DNA from: Crotophaga sulcirostris | Taxonomy: Eukaryota > Chordata > Aves > Cuculiformes > Crotophagidae | NCBI GenBank assembly: GCA_013397455.1 | Contig: VYZB01000272.1 | Span: 487,337-551,336, forward strand | Reading direction: 5' to 3' | DNA: 64,000 bases | Shown: positions 50,010 through 61,999 of the stretch, piece by piece | Layout: each line of letters starts with the position of its first letter | Position numbering within the stretch: position 1 is the stretch's first letter | Notes under the pieces: model-generated | The model's database searches: none | The model's input: the letters and a program-made list of their open reading frames with translations, nothing else | What the model was told of the DNA's origin: nothing | Made by a program: the position numbers and the translations under genes

Positions 50010-53000
50010 AAAGTGTTTGTGGGATACTGTGTAACTGGAATGTGTTTATTTTGTTTTAGAAGTTTCTGGTGAAGAGGTTGAAGCGGGGTGAGGCTGTGTG
50101 TGCTGCTGAAGGGACAGTCCCACTCTGCCTCACCTTCTCCCTCCTCCTGCCACTGCCCTTGTGATCTGATTGCAAACAGAGAGCAGGCAGCACCCGCCAG
50201 CTGATGCCAGCACTGGGGGTGGTGGGGAGAGCAAGACTGTCCTGTTCGGAGGCAGTGCCAGCTTAGTTTGCTTTAAGCCATTCTCGAAACTGCACTTTCA
50301 ATTTCTCGAGCGATTTTTGTGGTCTTGCTTTACCTTAGTAAAGTGAGAAATGCAAAAATGAGCACTTCCCTGTTGCTTACCAGGTCAGAAAAGGTCATAT
50401 TTTCACTTTCTGCTCCAGGTTTTAGCGAAGGCGACAGGACCAGAACTGTGTGAAGGCTCCACAGGGAACCCTGCTCCACCTCGAGTGCAGATGATGAGTT
50501 AAGTTAGGGGAGGGCTCTGCTGTGCCAAGGGCATGTCAGTGCAGGGTCACAGCATAGGAGATAACAGGCAGCCCAGGGAAGGTTCTGTCACTGTCACACT
50601 GCCTAGAGCTGTTCAGCCTCATCCTTTAGCCTCTGGAGACTGCCAGGCAGCCTGGGGTTTGGGTGTAGTTTTAAGAACTGCTGTTATCCTCCCACAGCAA
50701 TGCCAGTTGTGTGCTATGCCTTTGAGGGACGGCACTGATGTTTGTCCTTGATACCTGAAGTTCAGAGCTCTTTTGGCAATTCTCCAGCACAGAGAAAGCA
50801 GGTTGTGCGCCTCTCCTTCAAAACAAAGCTTCTTTATCTTGAAGTTACACACTCAAACTTTTCTTTTACAGTGTAACTAAGCATATGTAGTGTGTCTACT
50901 GCCGAAAGGGTCTAAGGCACTGGTAATATTTTTTCCTTCCCCCAAAGGGATTTGCTCCCTGAAGGAGCTCACAAAGTCAGAACAACACCAGTGCTTGTGC
51001 AGGGAAAAACAAAGGAATCATATGGCTGAGAATGGAGCAGGGAAATGATAAAGAGGAGTCCAACCTTTTATGGGGTTTGCTGGCTGTTGGGAAGCTCAGC
51101 TGTGCTGTTAATCCATGCCATTCACCTTATTTATGTGTGTGCTCTAGCATGCAAGCTTGCTGCGTGGGTAACTCATTTAAATAACGTAAATGCACTAGCA
51201 TAAAACCTCAAAGAAATGCAATGGGGAGAGCGGCCTGTGGTGTGCAGCAAAAAGGAACCTTGCCTGTTGAAAGACAAGTTTCTTTCGAAGCTTCTAACCA
51301 GATGAATAGTGAGGGAAGCGAGTGAGTGTTAAGAAACAAACCCAAACATATGGCCTGGGGAATGAGAGCTGTAAAAGGTGGAAGAAACTGCTCCAGAAGG
51401 GACTTGGCAGCTAAATGACCTCCAAACTCCAAAAAAAAACCAAAACCAAAACCATGAGGATCAAAGATGCCTGGTGAAACAGGTTGAGGCTTATTTTGGG
51501 TAACTTTCGTGCTACCTGAATGGCAATTCCAGTAACTTCATTTAGAAATTGTAGTTAATGGTTTCATAAACAATAGTTGTGCTGTACTTCCCCAAGTATG
51601 GTTAATAGGTGAATTTACATGTTTATGAGATTGTAGGGACGTGGAACTTAGTAGTACGGTAAGAAACTTAAAAGAATAAATATAACTGCAGAATATCTGT
51701 CACTCACATATTCAGCTGTATTTTCTTACTCTTGCTTTGCTGTGCATTGCTATGTATCTCTTGTTTTTTTAATGCAGAAAACCAAACTTGCTGCAACTGC
51801 GATATTGATTTCACTTTGCAAACTAAGCTGCATCATTTCACTCTGTGTGTATCTTGCCAGAGTAGTCGCAGCTGTTGTCTTACTCACAGGCCTGAGTGTG
51901 TTTTGCTGGTTTAACACAAAACCCTCTTGTTTGGCTTTTCCTTCTCAGCTTACTTTACTGGTGTTGGTCCTAGGATTGTTAGCAATTGTGATTGACAGTC
52001 CCTCAACAGTTTATGTTCCCTGATTTATAACTCATTCAATGTTACTCTGGGCTTGGAAATTTCTTGACATGAATTGAGTTTGAAAATGTGAAAATAGCTG
52101 GCATTTTTGTGATACTTTGGATAAGAAATTGCCCATGAGTCAGTATATCACAAACCATCTAGGGGATTTAGATGTACATGAGTAGTAGGAATTACTATGC
52201 TGGTGCTGGAAAAAGCACTCAAGGCTGAAAGGAGGGGAATGGACTAAAGCTGGAGGGATTTGGAGAGACAATCAGGAGCTCGCAGGAGAAGGCTGGTTCT
52301 CTGTCTATATGGTGGTCCCTGAGTTTAGAGGGTTCTGTGAAAATTTTGTTTTGAGGACTGTAGAGTTCCTTATTTAGGATATACTGGAAGGGATTACTCA
52401 CTTAAACTGTGTTGTCTAGCTCTTTTCTGCTCTTTGCCTGGGCTTTAACTCATGTAAACAGCTGCAGAGACTCTCTTTTAAAAGCTGATTGTCAGTTAAA
52501 AGGGTGCTCTGAGAGTTGAAGGGGCTCACCTGTAACACCAGTTGTGTTTCAGTTTTTGAAATTCCAGTAAATCATGATCAGCCCTATTTGTAAAGTTCTC
52601 AGACTTATTAACCTCCCACCCCTAGACTAATAAATAACAGATAAATTATTCTTGTCTAGGAAGCACTATTGCAGGTCTTTAGATAGTAAATAAATAAATA
52701 AATGAAGTAGTGCCTGCCCTGGGAACTTTGGGTCTGAGAATATCCTCCTTTGCATGATCTCAGCTGGTAGTGAACAAAAATTGCCCTATGGTTATTTCAA
52801 GTAGGATACCCAAAAATAACCATAATAGCTCTGCTGGGCCTTCTTGTACTTAGGAATGAAAAAAAACAGAGTTCCTATGAAGTTAACACCTGGGGCTAGT
52901 TGTCTGCTTTACTGATAATCTCAACAGGCTGAAAACTGGCCAGGAGATTGCTTCCCCATTCCTACCTGTACCCTGATTTACAGGTGATTGAGGAAGAATG

Positions 53001-56000
53001 TGGTTGCTTGCACAGATTTGTGGACAGTGGAAGGACTTTGGTCTGTTGTTCCAGCTAATTTAACTGGTGAGAGTCATGCCCATTTCAAAATTATTTTTAG
53101 AACAAGGGAAAATATAACATAATTATTGATTTACTTATACTGTAAATATGTGCCCAGTAAAGTAAGATAGCAATGGCCCTGTTTCTGATACAGGTTGGAC
53201 ACAGCTTTAAACCAAACAGAAAACGCCTCTTGCAGTGTTGTTTCCCCCTACCTGTGAGGGTTGTTTGCTTTAAATCTAAAGTCAACAAGTACACCAGGAG
53301 AAACTGTATGATGAAAAGGCATCTTAAATCACCTGTGCAACTGTATTAAGCTCAGTAACATGAACTACATATGTCCTAGGCAGCAAATGTGCCTCAAGCC
53401 TGTTTAAAATGAGCCATAGTACTGCTCTGTCGATCTCTAGGAGAACATAATCCTTAATCCAGAGAGTTTTTTTTCTGTTTTACTTCTAGTGCTTATTTAC
53501 TGAGGTGCTGCCATGGGTGGGGAAGGGCCTTTCAACCACTAACTGTGGCCGCAGCAGCTCTGCCTGCACAGTTGAAGCCAACTTCACCCTTAGTTGCGTG
53601 CGACCCTGAGGAGCTGCAGCGTGAAGATATGTGGTCCAGGGAATCAGATGTTGGGTTTCTGTTTAAATGAAGTTAACTTATTTTCTTTTTTCCCCCTTTA
53701 CCGTGATCTGATGGTAAGATGGGATGTAGAGGGAAATTACAGACTTAATTATCTCTTAATTCAGTTTTTTTAGTTAGCAGAAATAAAACTTGGGCTAGAA
53801 GGTACTTTGCCCTGGTTTTGGTGCAATGCCCACTTGCCCTATGAAAGGAAGTTGGAGGTGCTGTGTGCTGAGTGGGATGATATGCCCTGTGCTGGATATT
53901 GGCATCACGCATGGACTGGGGCAGTCGAGACAAAGCAGACAGGACTGGAGGAAATGTCATGCTCTCAGCCATGCTGCTTGTTTGTGGTCATTGCTTGGAT
54001 TTGGCGGAGTTTATGTTCCAAATGCCTATTGGTGTAAAGGGATGCTGTCATAGATTGTGCAAACTCTTTAACTTTGAACAGAGCACCATAAAAAAAATTA
54101 ATGCTAGTGTAACTGAGACTAAAATTTGTCTTGGTGTGGGCAATGAGAAATTCTGTGCGACCTTATCCTGCAGTGAAGGCCTAATCTGATGTTTCTGATG
54201 TTAACAACTGAAATTGCCTCTCTGTTGATGGGAAATATTTCCTCCCCAGGAGCAAAACTGTGCTTTCATGCTGCTGGATTGCTTATGGTAAACTTAGGTA
54301 GGAAACAATATTTGCAGAAGTGTTTTTTGTTTGTTTCTAACCTAGAAAACGAATTAATTCATGCTTAAGGTTGAGAATAGCTTATCTCAGAGTCTGTGAA
54401 CTGTGGTGCTATTTTCTTCCTTTAAACAAGGAATTTACGGGTAGTCACACAGACAATGATGTGGTAAGAGCATCTGGTATCCATATGTAGTCAGTAGCAT
54501 GATCTTTGCCTCCTGTCCTCAAAAGCAAACTGTGCTCTTTAGAAAGTCAGTGTGCTACTAGACATTTAGAAAAACCTAAATCCTAACACCACATTTTCTA
54601 ATCCTAATCCCCCTTTGTTTTGCTGTTGGGCTTTTTGCTTTAATTGCAAGAGAAGTTTTGGTTATTCATTACAGATTAGGTGCTTTATCCTTTAATTATA
54701 GCATTGGAATCTGTCTTTTTTGTCTATGGAAAACTTCTCCCACAAACATCAAACTTATTTTAGGGGTGGAATTGCAGATAGCTGCCAGATTAAAGACGAG
54801 GAGGAAGTGAGGGTGGACGTAGGGGTATTTAATTTCCTAGAGAGAGATGACTAGACGCAATAGGCAAAAAAATAAAGAACACACAAATAAAATCCATGTG
54901 TGCTGCCAGTGGTGAAACTTAAGACGAGTCTTTGGGTCAAATTCTGCAAATAAGCAAATTGATTTGATTGAGTGGTATAACAGAAGAAATCCTATGACAT
55001 AAAACAAGCAACTTGCACATTTGTGTGGAAGACGATGTAGAAAGGATGGTGGATATAGAGGAAGCATCTAGCAAAGGTGAGAGAGCAGGAAGAAATATAA
55101 ATAAAGCAGATTTTTCTGCAGCACTTATCTTCACTTCTGTTTGATGGCATTGAATTTCTCCATTTTTCAGAGCCATATGTTAAAATTCTCACTGTTTAAC
55201 CTCTGTGGAAGAAAAGTGTAGGTGGAAAACATTTTGCACCACTACTTAATTCCTTGAGAAGAAGGGAGGAGAGGAAATTTTTTGTTTCTTGTTACCCAAA
55301 TAGTATTAATTGAACAATAACATGAGGCTCACCTGCTCTGTGGAAAGAATTTGAATTAATTGTGGAAATTACACTTGTGTGGTCCTGCTGTTTCAGCATG
55401 CTGGGTCCCTGGTGAGACAGTTACTGTTCTGTGCTGTCATTAACTGAGCTGAGAAGCACATGTTAAGAGCATATGGTAGTGAGAGAAATTAATTATAAAT
55501 GCCAGCTTCTTAGTTCTCATGTTAGCTTTTCTTCTTCCTAAAATTAGGTACATGCTGGCAATTTAAGCTGTTGATTGCTAGTAAGATTTTTAAAATAAGT
55601 AATAGAAAGCTAAGAGACCTGTTCCTGTGTTGAACTTTCAAATATACTAAAAAAACCTTTTTTTTTTAAAAAAACTATCTTGAAGTATGTTACGTTAAAA
55701 ATGGAAATCCATGTCCTGTGCTGGAGAGCTGATATCGCAGAAGTTGCCCAGGGAAGAACTTGGGACAGTCTTGCTCCAGTCAACTAAGCCTTTCAGAACA
55801 TCTCTTGGAATAGGGTTTCCTGGAATAAGAAGTCATTTCTAGTCTAGCAGGGTGATGATTCTGGTTATAATTAATGAAAACACAGTTGGTTTTCTGGGTT
55901 AGCAAACAGATGTTTGCCCAGAAGTTCAAGCAGATTAAATACAAAAGTGTCCAATGAGCACAGAAACACCAGGGAGTTACAATACAACTTATTTTCAAAG

Positions 56001-58790
56001 CTGTGACTAAAGAATGGACATAAATGTTGTGGACAAGGAAGCGCTTTATAATTGTCAATCTTCCTTTATATTGAGTACAGGAAGGCAGCTTCGGTTTAGG
56101 GTTTCTCAGTCAAAGTGTCCGTATACACGCTGAACTGCAAGGTTTGGAGGTGGCTTATTAGAAACCCTCAGGCTTGAAGGCAAGGGTAGTAAGAGAAAGG
56201 GTTGCTGCTTTTACCTGTGTGGATTTACCATTTACAGAAGTGTAATTCCTACTTTTACACTCAGTGACTTGATCTTCAGCAATATCAGAAAATAAGAAAG
56301 AAAGGTGATAGGACATTATATCACCCCTGAAACTGTTCTTGGATTTGGTAGTGTGGCTTTTGTAAAAGCTGACTCAGTTTAAGCAATGCTTATAAAAATC
56401 CTCTGATACTTCCACACTGTTTTTTGTGCCACCACTGTAAACTAAGGACAGTTTATACCTGCCTGGAAGACACTGCAGCAGTACACTGGAAGTGTTCTGT
56501 CGGAACATTGGGGTATTTTGTATAAAACCTGCCCTGTTTCACATATGTGAAACCCTTTTTCAAAATAGCAATGAAATTGGGCCAAAAACCCTGTTACAGA
56601 GCACTTTCACAACGTGCTTCTCTCTTTCTCTACAATGAAGGGGAAAGTTGCCATTCTGTGAAACACAAAACTTCTTAACTGAAGGAAAACTGTTTGAAGA
56701 AAGTTTAGCAGAAGTTCTGCCCCTTCTTCTTATGGTCCATTGCTGGAGCACTGGGTTTGCTACAGTGGAATCCGTCTGGAACTTGCTAACTCAAACCCAT
56801 CCCCTTATATCAAAGCGCCCTGGTGGTGTGTGCCCTCGCTCATCTCAATCCAGAATGTGCTGGCTTTGTTTTGTCCACCCCCAAAAAATTAATTAATTGT
56901 TTAGCCTTTGGTTGGAATGTTACATTTCCGGTCTTCCAGGGAAATGTAGCTATAAATGTAATGACTGGCATAATCATTGCAGTGAGCGACTGTGTAGCAG
57001 CATACTTGGGGCACGCACCCGGCAGTCGCAAAGCCAACTTTTATATTCAAAAACACAGGTTATAACTTCATGTAAGTGCTAACCTACAGGGGCATGAAAA
57101 CATAAATCCGTTGTATTTCCAAGATATCTTTTATGGTACAACCAGTTTTTGATTTTGAGAATTTGTTATTCAACAGAGTTATTTTTATTTTTTTACCTAA
57201 AGCAGTACGAGGCATTCCTCTTGTCATCCTAATCTGTCAGGAAACATCTGACACTTCTGGTTTGTGTCCTCACTACAGACTGGCTGCATATGTCTTTATT
57301 TTGTACATGTGGAATGTGCTCTGGCTCACTACAATCGTGCTTTTATAAATCATTTAATTAATAGAAATAGTCTTGATTTTCCTCCCCCCCCCCCAGGAGC
57401 TTCCCCTGGGATCTGAGGTGGGTTACTGAGATCATACTCAGATGTGTTGAAGTGTGAGTTTCCCTAGAGGCGATGCCTCTGTGGGTCTGCGTTTTAGCCT
57501 CTCCTCATGCCATTTCTCAGTCTTTAACATCTTGGCATCTTGGGATACCTCAAAGTGGTGTCACTGAGGGAAATATGTTCATGGCTGAAAGTGAGTCAAG
57601 TCAGATGCTGGAATTGTATGAACAGACGGGCCTACGCTAACTATGGCAGAGTGAAATGTCTTAAAAACAAGGAGCAAGGGTTACATTTGGAAATGCTGAG
57701 ACTTCAGATGCAAGATTGGAAGCAGGGATGTTGCTTGTAGGGTAACCAGGTGCCACAGCCGGAGCTCCTTTTTGGTCATGGTAGCGCAAGTGGAGGCATG
57801 GCTTTGGGAAGATTTCATAGAAAATTATGCCTTTTTAAAAGGATTTTAAAGAAAAGCTGTAGAGTTAATTTATCAGTTCAATTTAAAAGCACAGGGGTGC
57901 TCTGGAGACTGGTTTGTCCTGCAGGAGCGGTGCTGAGGGGCTCACTGTCGGTGTGGTTCTTGGCACACTCTCCTGCTGGAGCCGTTAACGACGCTGGAGA
58001 TGTGCAGAGGAGGTGTGTGAGGCGCTGTGCCCAAACAGAGCCAAAACAAGAACAGGCAATGTGCTAATAATGTTGGGAATAGCCTTGCTTTGGCAGGGGA
58101 ATAGATTAGACAACCTGATAAGTCTTCCTTAAAAAAAAAAGTGTATTCTCTGAGTCACTGTTACAGTACAACAAATTCTACTTAAAAAAAAGAAACCAGC
58201 AGTGATTTTTTTAAAACATACAGTAAAGGTGATCCAAAGAAATATTTTCTCTAACATGTATAGGGTAAGGAACGGGGAAATAGAAATATAAATTGGTTTA
58301 TTGCCATCATTTTTTTTGCTGTGTATAGGAATGAGGCATATTCCTCTGTAATCCAGACTCCAGTGGCATTCCTTGCGTTGTAGTGTTAGCACAGTTGAGT
58401 CCATTAGAGCAGCAACACATGTATAGTCAGGCTTTAACATATTCATGTAGTCGGTAAGTAGTAACTTGAGACCAAGCTAAATCCATACCTTATGATTCCC
58501 TCCTACTATGTGCATTGTAAGCTAAACATGCATCAGGCCTGGGGAGAGATCCCAGTGCTACCGAACATGGCAGGAGTGGGGGCTGTGTCACTTGAGGTGG
58601 TTTGGTTTGGAGGAAGCTGGGGATGGTATAATAAGAAGAGCGGCACAAGAATGTGGTGGGTGGTTGTTGTTGGGTTGGTCTGACCTTCAGAGGTTAGAAT
58701 GAGAAGCTGAAATTGTATGGAAACTACAAAACATGGAGTTTATCTAAAATGTCCCCTCCAGAGCTAGAATTCTAGGGAATCTCAATGGAC
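50010..58790 (+). other. LNX-family intron 1, unassigned part
   Basis: About 8.8 kb with no supported exon. It holds a short (TAAA)n tract near 52687-52703 and a C-run near 57384-57394. Open frames such as 51742-52023 and 56823-57065 have no recognisable domain. Confidence 0.5.
52687..52703 (+). repeat. (TAAA)n microsatellite
   Basis: Four to five tandem TAAA units. Confidence 0.85.
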
Positions 58791-58988
58791 TGGTGAGGCC
58801 CTGGCCCAGGTTGCCCAGGGAAGTTGTGGATGCCCCCTCCCTGGAGATGTTAAAGGCCAGGTTGGGTGGGGTCTTGAGTACCTTGATCTGGTAGGAAATG
58901 TTCCTGCCCATGGTAGGAGAGTTGTAAATGGATAATCTTTAAGGTCCTTTCCAACCCAAACCATCCTGTGATTCGATGATTCTATGAC
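58791..58988 (+). mobile_element. CR1 LINE 3' fragment
   Basis: TGGTGAGGCCCTGGCCCAGG, TTGCCCAGGGAAGTTGTGGA and CCTTTCCAACCCAAACCATC, then TGTGATTCGATGATTCTATG. A 5'-truncated copy in the LNX-family intron, sense to it. Confidence 0.92.
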
Positions 58989-61537
58989 TCTCTGGAAACT
59001 GAGCTTTTCAAGCAGAGGGGAATCATGCCTGTTATGTTGAAAGAGTGCATTTTCTAGACACTTAAAATCTGTCTTGTTGTGCTGAAGTAGTCGTCTTTGC
59101 TGAATAAGATGGGAGCAATTTTCCTCTTAGAGAACATCTGCTTTCGGACTGAATCACCAAACAAGCGGCAGGCTTGTTGGAGCCTGCTGTCCTCCCTGTG
59201 CTGCTCACTAACTCCTGCCTTGCCGACGGGTGTGTAGGCTGGCTTTCATCACTGAGGTGTCAGCCTTGGGTTCCCTGGTGTCTGCAGGAGTGTCCTTATT
59301 GAAAGGACAGTGGCTTAAAAGTAAAATCTACTTTGGCACTTTTGAATTAAATCTTCACACCTTGTTTTCGAGGATCTAGAACTGAGAGAACAGAAGAGCT
59401 TTGAGTTACAGGGAAGAAAAAAGCAGCATGATTGTGATGATACTTTTACCTTCCATGATTTTTGAAGTGACTCATAAATGGGATTCATCTTGTATAACCT
59501 TTAAACACAGTAAGCAGAGAATGGATTTGGTAAATAATCTGAAAAAAACTCATATAAAGGTAATTTATCAGCGAAATGACTGTGCGGTTTGTTTTCACTG
59601 AGAAAGTAGATGTGTTTAATCACCTGCCAAAGGTTTATGCAAATACTGCAACTCGAAGCACAACTATTTCTTATTGGTAGGTGTTTGCCTTGGAAGCTTG
59701 GTGTTTGGTGACCTGCTGGTGCTGGGTTAATTGATTAGGATTGGTAGGCGATGGTAAAAGTTGTCTGATGTTGAAATGTCTCCTTTTTGCTTGTAAGGTA
59801 GTTTAAGATCAAGTGAAGACTTTTATAAGGTAAATGTTTGGGATTCCTGTTTCAGATGGAAATAAGAACCAAAGAGCAGGGGTATTTTTAAGAGAGTAGG
59901 GCATAGATCTACCCGCTCTGTCTGGCTTGTGACTGTGAACCGTGCTGTCTTTTTTTGGGAGCGCTGGATCAGTCACGCAAGAGTTAAGGAGTAAATGCAA
60001 ACAGCAGAGCTATCTGTACTTCCAGCCTAAGTGCTTTCCCTCATGGGGAAGATGCTTTCTGGCACTGTTGCAGCAGGAGGAGAAGCAAACAACTCATGCC
60101 TTGTACCCACCTGGAACCGTGACAGTAACATTTTAATCTTTTGAAGTGAACAAGTTTCTATGCAAGGTAAAAATTTGCCTGTAAATGACCTGATTCTGTT
60201 GGGGATATGTAAATGGCTGACTTATGCTTGACAGCTAATTGAAGTGATGTGTGATTTTTATTAGAAACCCATGACTAATTTTTTCTTGCCGTTCTTGCTA
60301 TCTTATTGTTCTTGCCTACCCTCCCAACACCGCTGCTGCGTGCCAGCCATGTCCTCCAGGCACTGCTGCAGACCGGTGTTCACTCGTGCTTCGCCTTTTA
60401 CCTGTTCCAGATAGAGCGATTGTTTTCAGAGGTTTTTCATGTTGTCTTTCAGAGATTTACCATTTCATCACAGTTCTGCATTTTTTTTGTCTTAGAAGGC
60501 TGTAGGATTTTTTACATAATCTTAAAAACAACCCCCAAAACTCTCCCCAGCACCCCCACCCCTGTGTCATACAAAGTTAGCTTCAGCTGGGACCACATTT
60601 CCTACTTCTTTAAATTAACAGCCAGGTTAAAAACATCCTTCCTGCAGTAGTTCCTGTGCCTGTAGAGTACTCTGAGCAAACTCAAGTGAGATTTATATTT
60701 AATTACAATAGGTAAGGTTCAAAATGGTGGTCACTGATGACATCTCTATTAAAATCAGTAGAGCAGCAGCTGCAAAGAGTTCCATTTGCCCTTTATCTCA
60801 TTCTCCCTAACTGTAAGAAGCTGAAGCTTGGACCTTGCTGTAACAATACAAAGAAAATTCTTTATGTTTCTCCGCTTAAGAGGCTTTAGTCTTTTTATAG
60901 GAAGTTCATTTACATGGGTGAATTTGCGCATGGGTGAGTGAGGAACAATGCATTGTTTGTTAAAATTAAATTTTTTGAAGGGAATGGGCTTAAAAGGAAG
61001 GAAATGTGGTTTAGATTTAAATTTCTTTTGAAATTTCTTCCTCTTCTTTTTCCTATCTCCCCCGAAACACAAAACAAAAATCCAAACACCTAGAAGTCCC
61101 CAAATTGATGTTTCATCATACATATCTTTAAAATATTTAGTATAATCTGGAAAGCTAGAGAGAAAAATTGTCAGTTTAAAAATCACTTTTTGTTATCCTT
61201 TCTTTCTCTTCCCTCTCTGGGGTGTTCTCCCTCAAGAACATGCAGCTTTTGTCTGAGCTTTTTTAGCTCCTGCATTTGGCAGGGTTTTATCACTGGCATG
61301 TGTCTAATAACTTAAGTTTCAATTTATTTATGTGCTTAAACTTTTTCCTGGATTAAGTCCTTGCAATTTCTGATCCCTGGGTTGATCATTCACAGTGTTA
61401 CTGTGAAGAACCGTAATGGGGCAGATGGGTTGAGGATACCGGAGGGAGCTTAAGGCAGGAATGCGGTGTATAGCCAATGAAACATTATCTAGAGTGGGCA
61501 GTTGGCTGGAGAGCTCTCTTTCTGTCCCTTCCATTAG
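58989..61537 (+). other. LNX-family intron 1, 3' part
   Basis: No exon recognised. It ends in a strong polypyrimidine acceptor (CTCTCTTTCTGTCCCTTCCATTAG, AG at 61536-61537). The 143-codon minus-strand frame at 60755-61186 is Lys/Phe-rich because of AT composition and is not called. Confidence 0.5.
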
Positions 61538-61999
61538 AGGTCCTCTGTCGGACAGTACTACGTGAGGAGTTTCTGTGCTGGTGGCCCGAGGGTGTCTGAT
61601 GCTGGCTGTCATGGCTGATCCTGTAGCAGAAGAACACGCGTCCCAAGTCGGCGAACTCTGCGGCGAATGTGGTCAGTTCCACCTCTTGCTGGACAATCAT
61701 CTCTACAACTTCCAGGATGAAGTGGATGATGAACTCATCTGTCACATCTGCCTCCAGCCTCTGCTCCAGCCTATGGACACCCCCTGTGGACATACGTACT
61801 GTTTCAAGTGCCTTGAGAACTTCATGCAGGAGTATAACTTTTGTCCTATGGATCGGAAGAAACTCTCTTTCCAGCAGTGCCACAAGTCCAGCCTTCTAGT
61901 ACGAAACCTGTTGGATAAGCTGATTGTCTTCTGTCCCTTCAAGACTGAGTGCCAGCAGACAATGCAGCGGTGTGAACTGGAAGCTCATCTGCAGAACAG
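61538..61999 (+). CDS. LNX-family RING E3 ubiquitin ligase (ligand of Numb protein X), first coding exon
   Basis: The exon begins after the acceptor at 61537 with about 70 bases of 5' UTR (in-frame TGA at 61563). The chosen start is the ATG at 61611 (GTCATGG, good Kozak) rather than 61599 (poor context). It encodes 129 codons plus two bases and ends at CAG/GTGCAT (61999/62000). Features in order: CGEC near residues 17-20; an acidic segment DEVDDE near 36-41; a RING finger with C44, C47, C59, H61, C64, C67, C78 and final ligand D81 (CHIC... CGHTYC... CPMD, the LNX-type RING); then the start of the TRAF-like zinc finger C108, C114, C121, H126. LNX proteins ubiquitinate Numb through this RING and recruit targets via NPxY and four PDZ domains. 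Those exons are not in the window. Residues favour LNX2 over LNX1 ([21 protein letters not shown]), but several differ from both, so no symbol is given. LNX1, LNX2 or a third paralogue are the options. Confidence 0.93.

Noticed and set aside
60755..61186. 143-codon Lys/Phe-rich minus-strand open frame
   Set aside because: It lies in the LNX-family intron. The residue content follows from A/T runs, and no domain is visible.
61575..61610. Upstream start (GTG at 61575 or ATG at 61599) for the LNX protein
   Set aside because: GTG is not a usual start here, and the 61599 ATG has C at -3 and +4; the ATG at 61611 has G at both positions.
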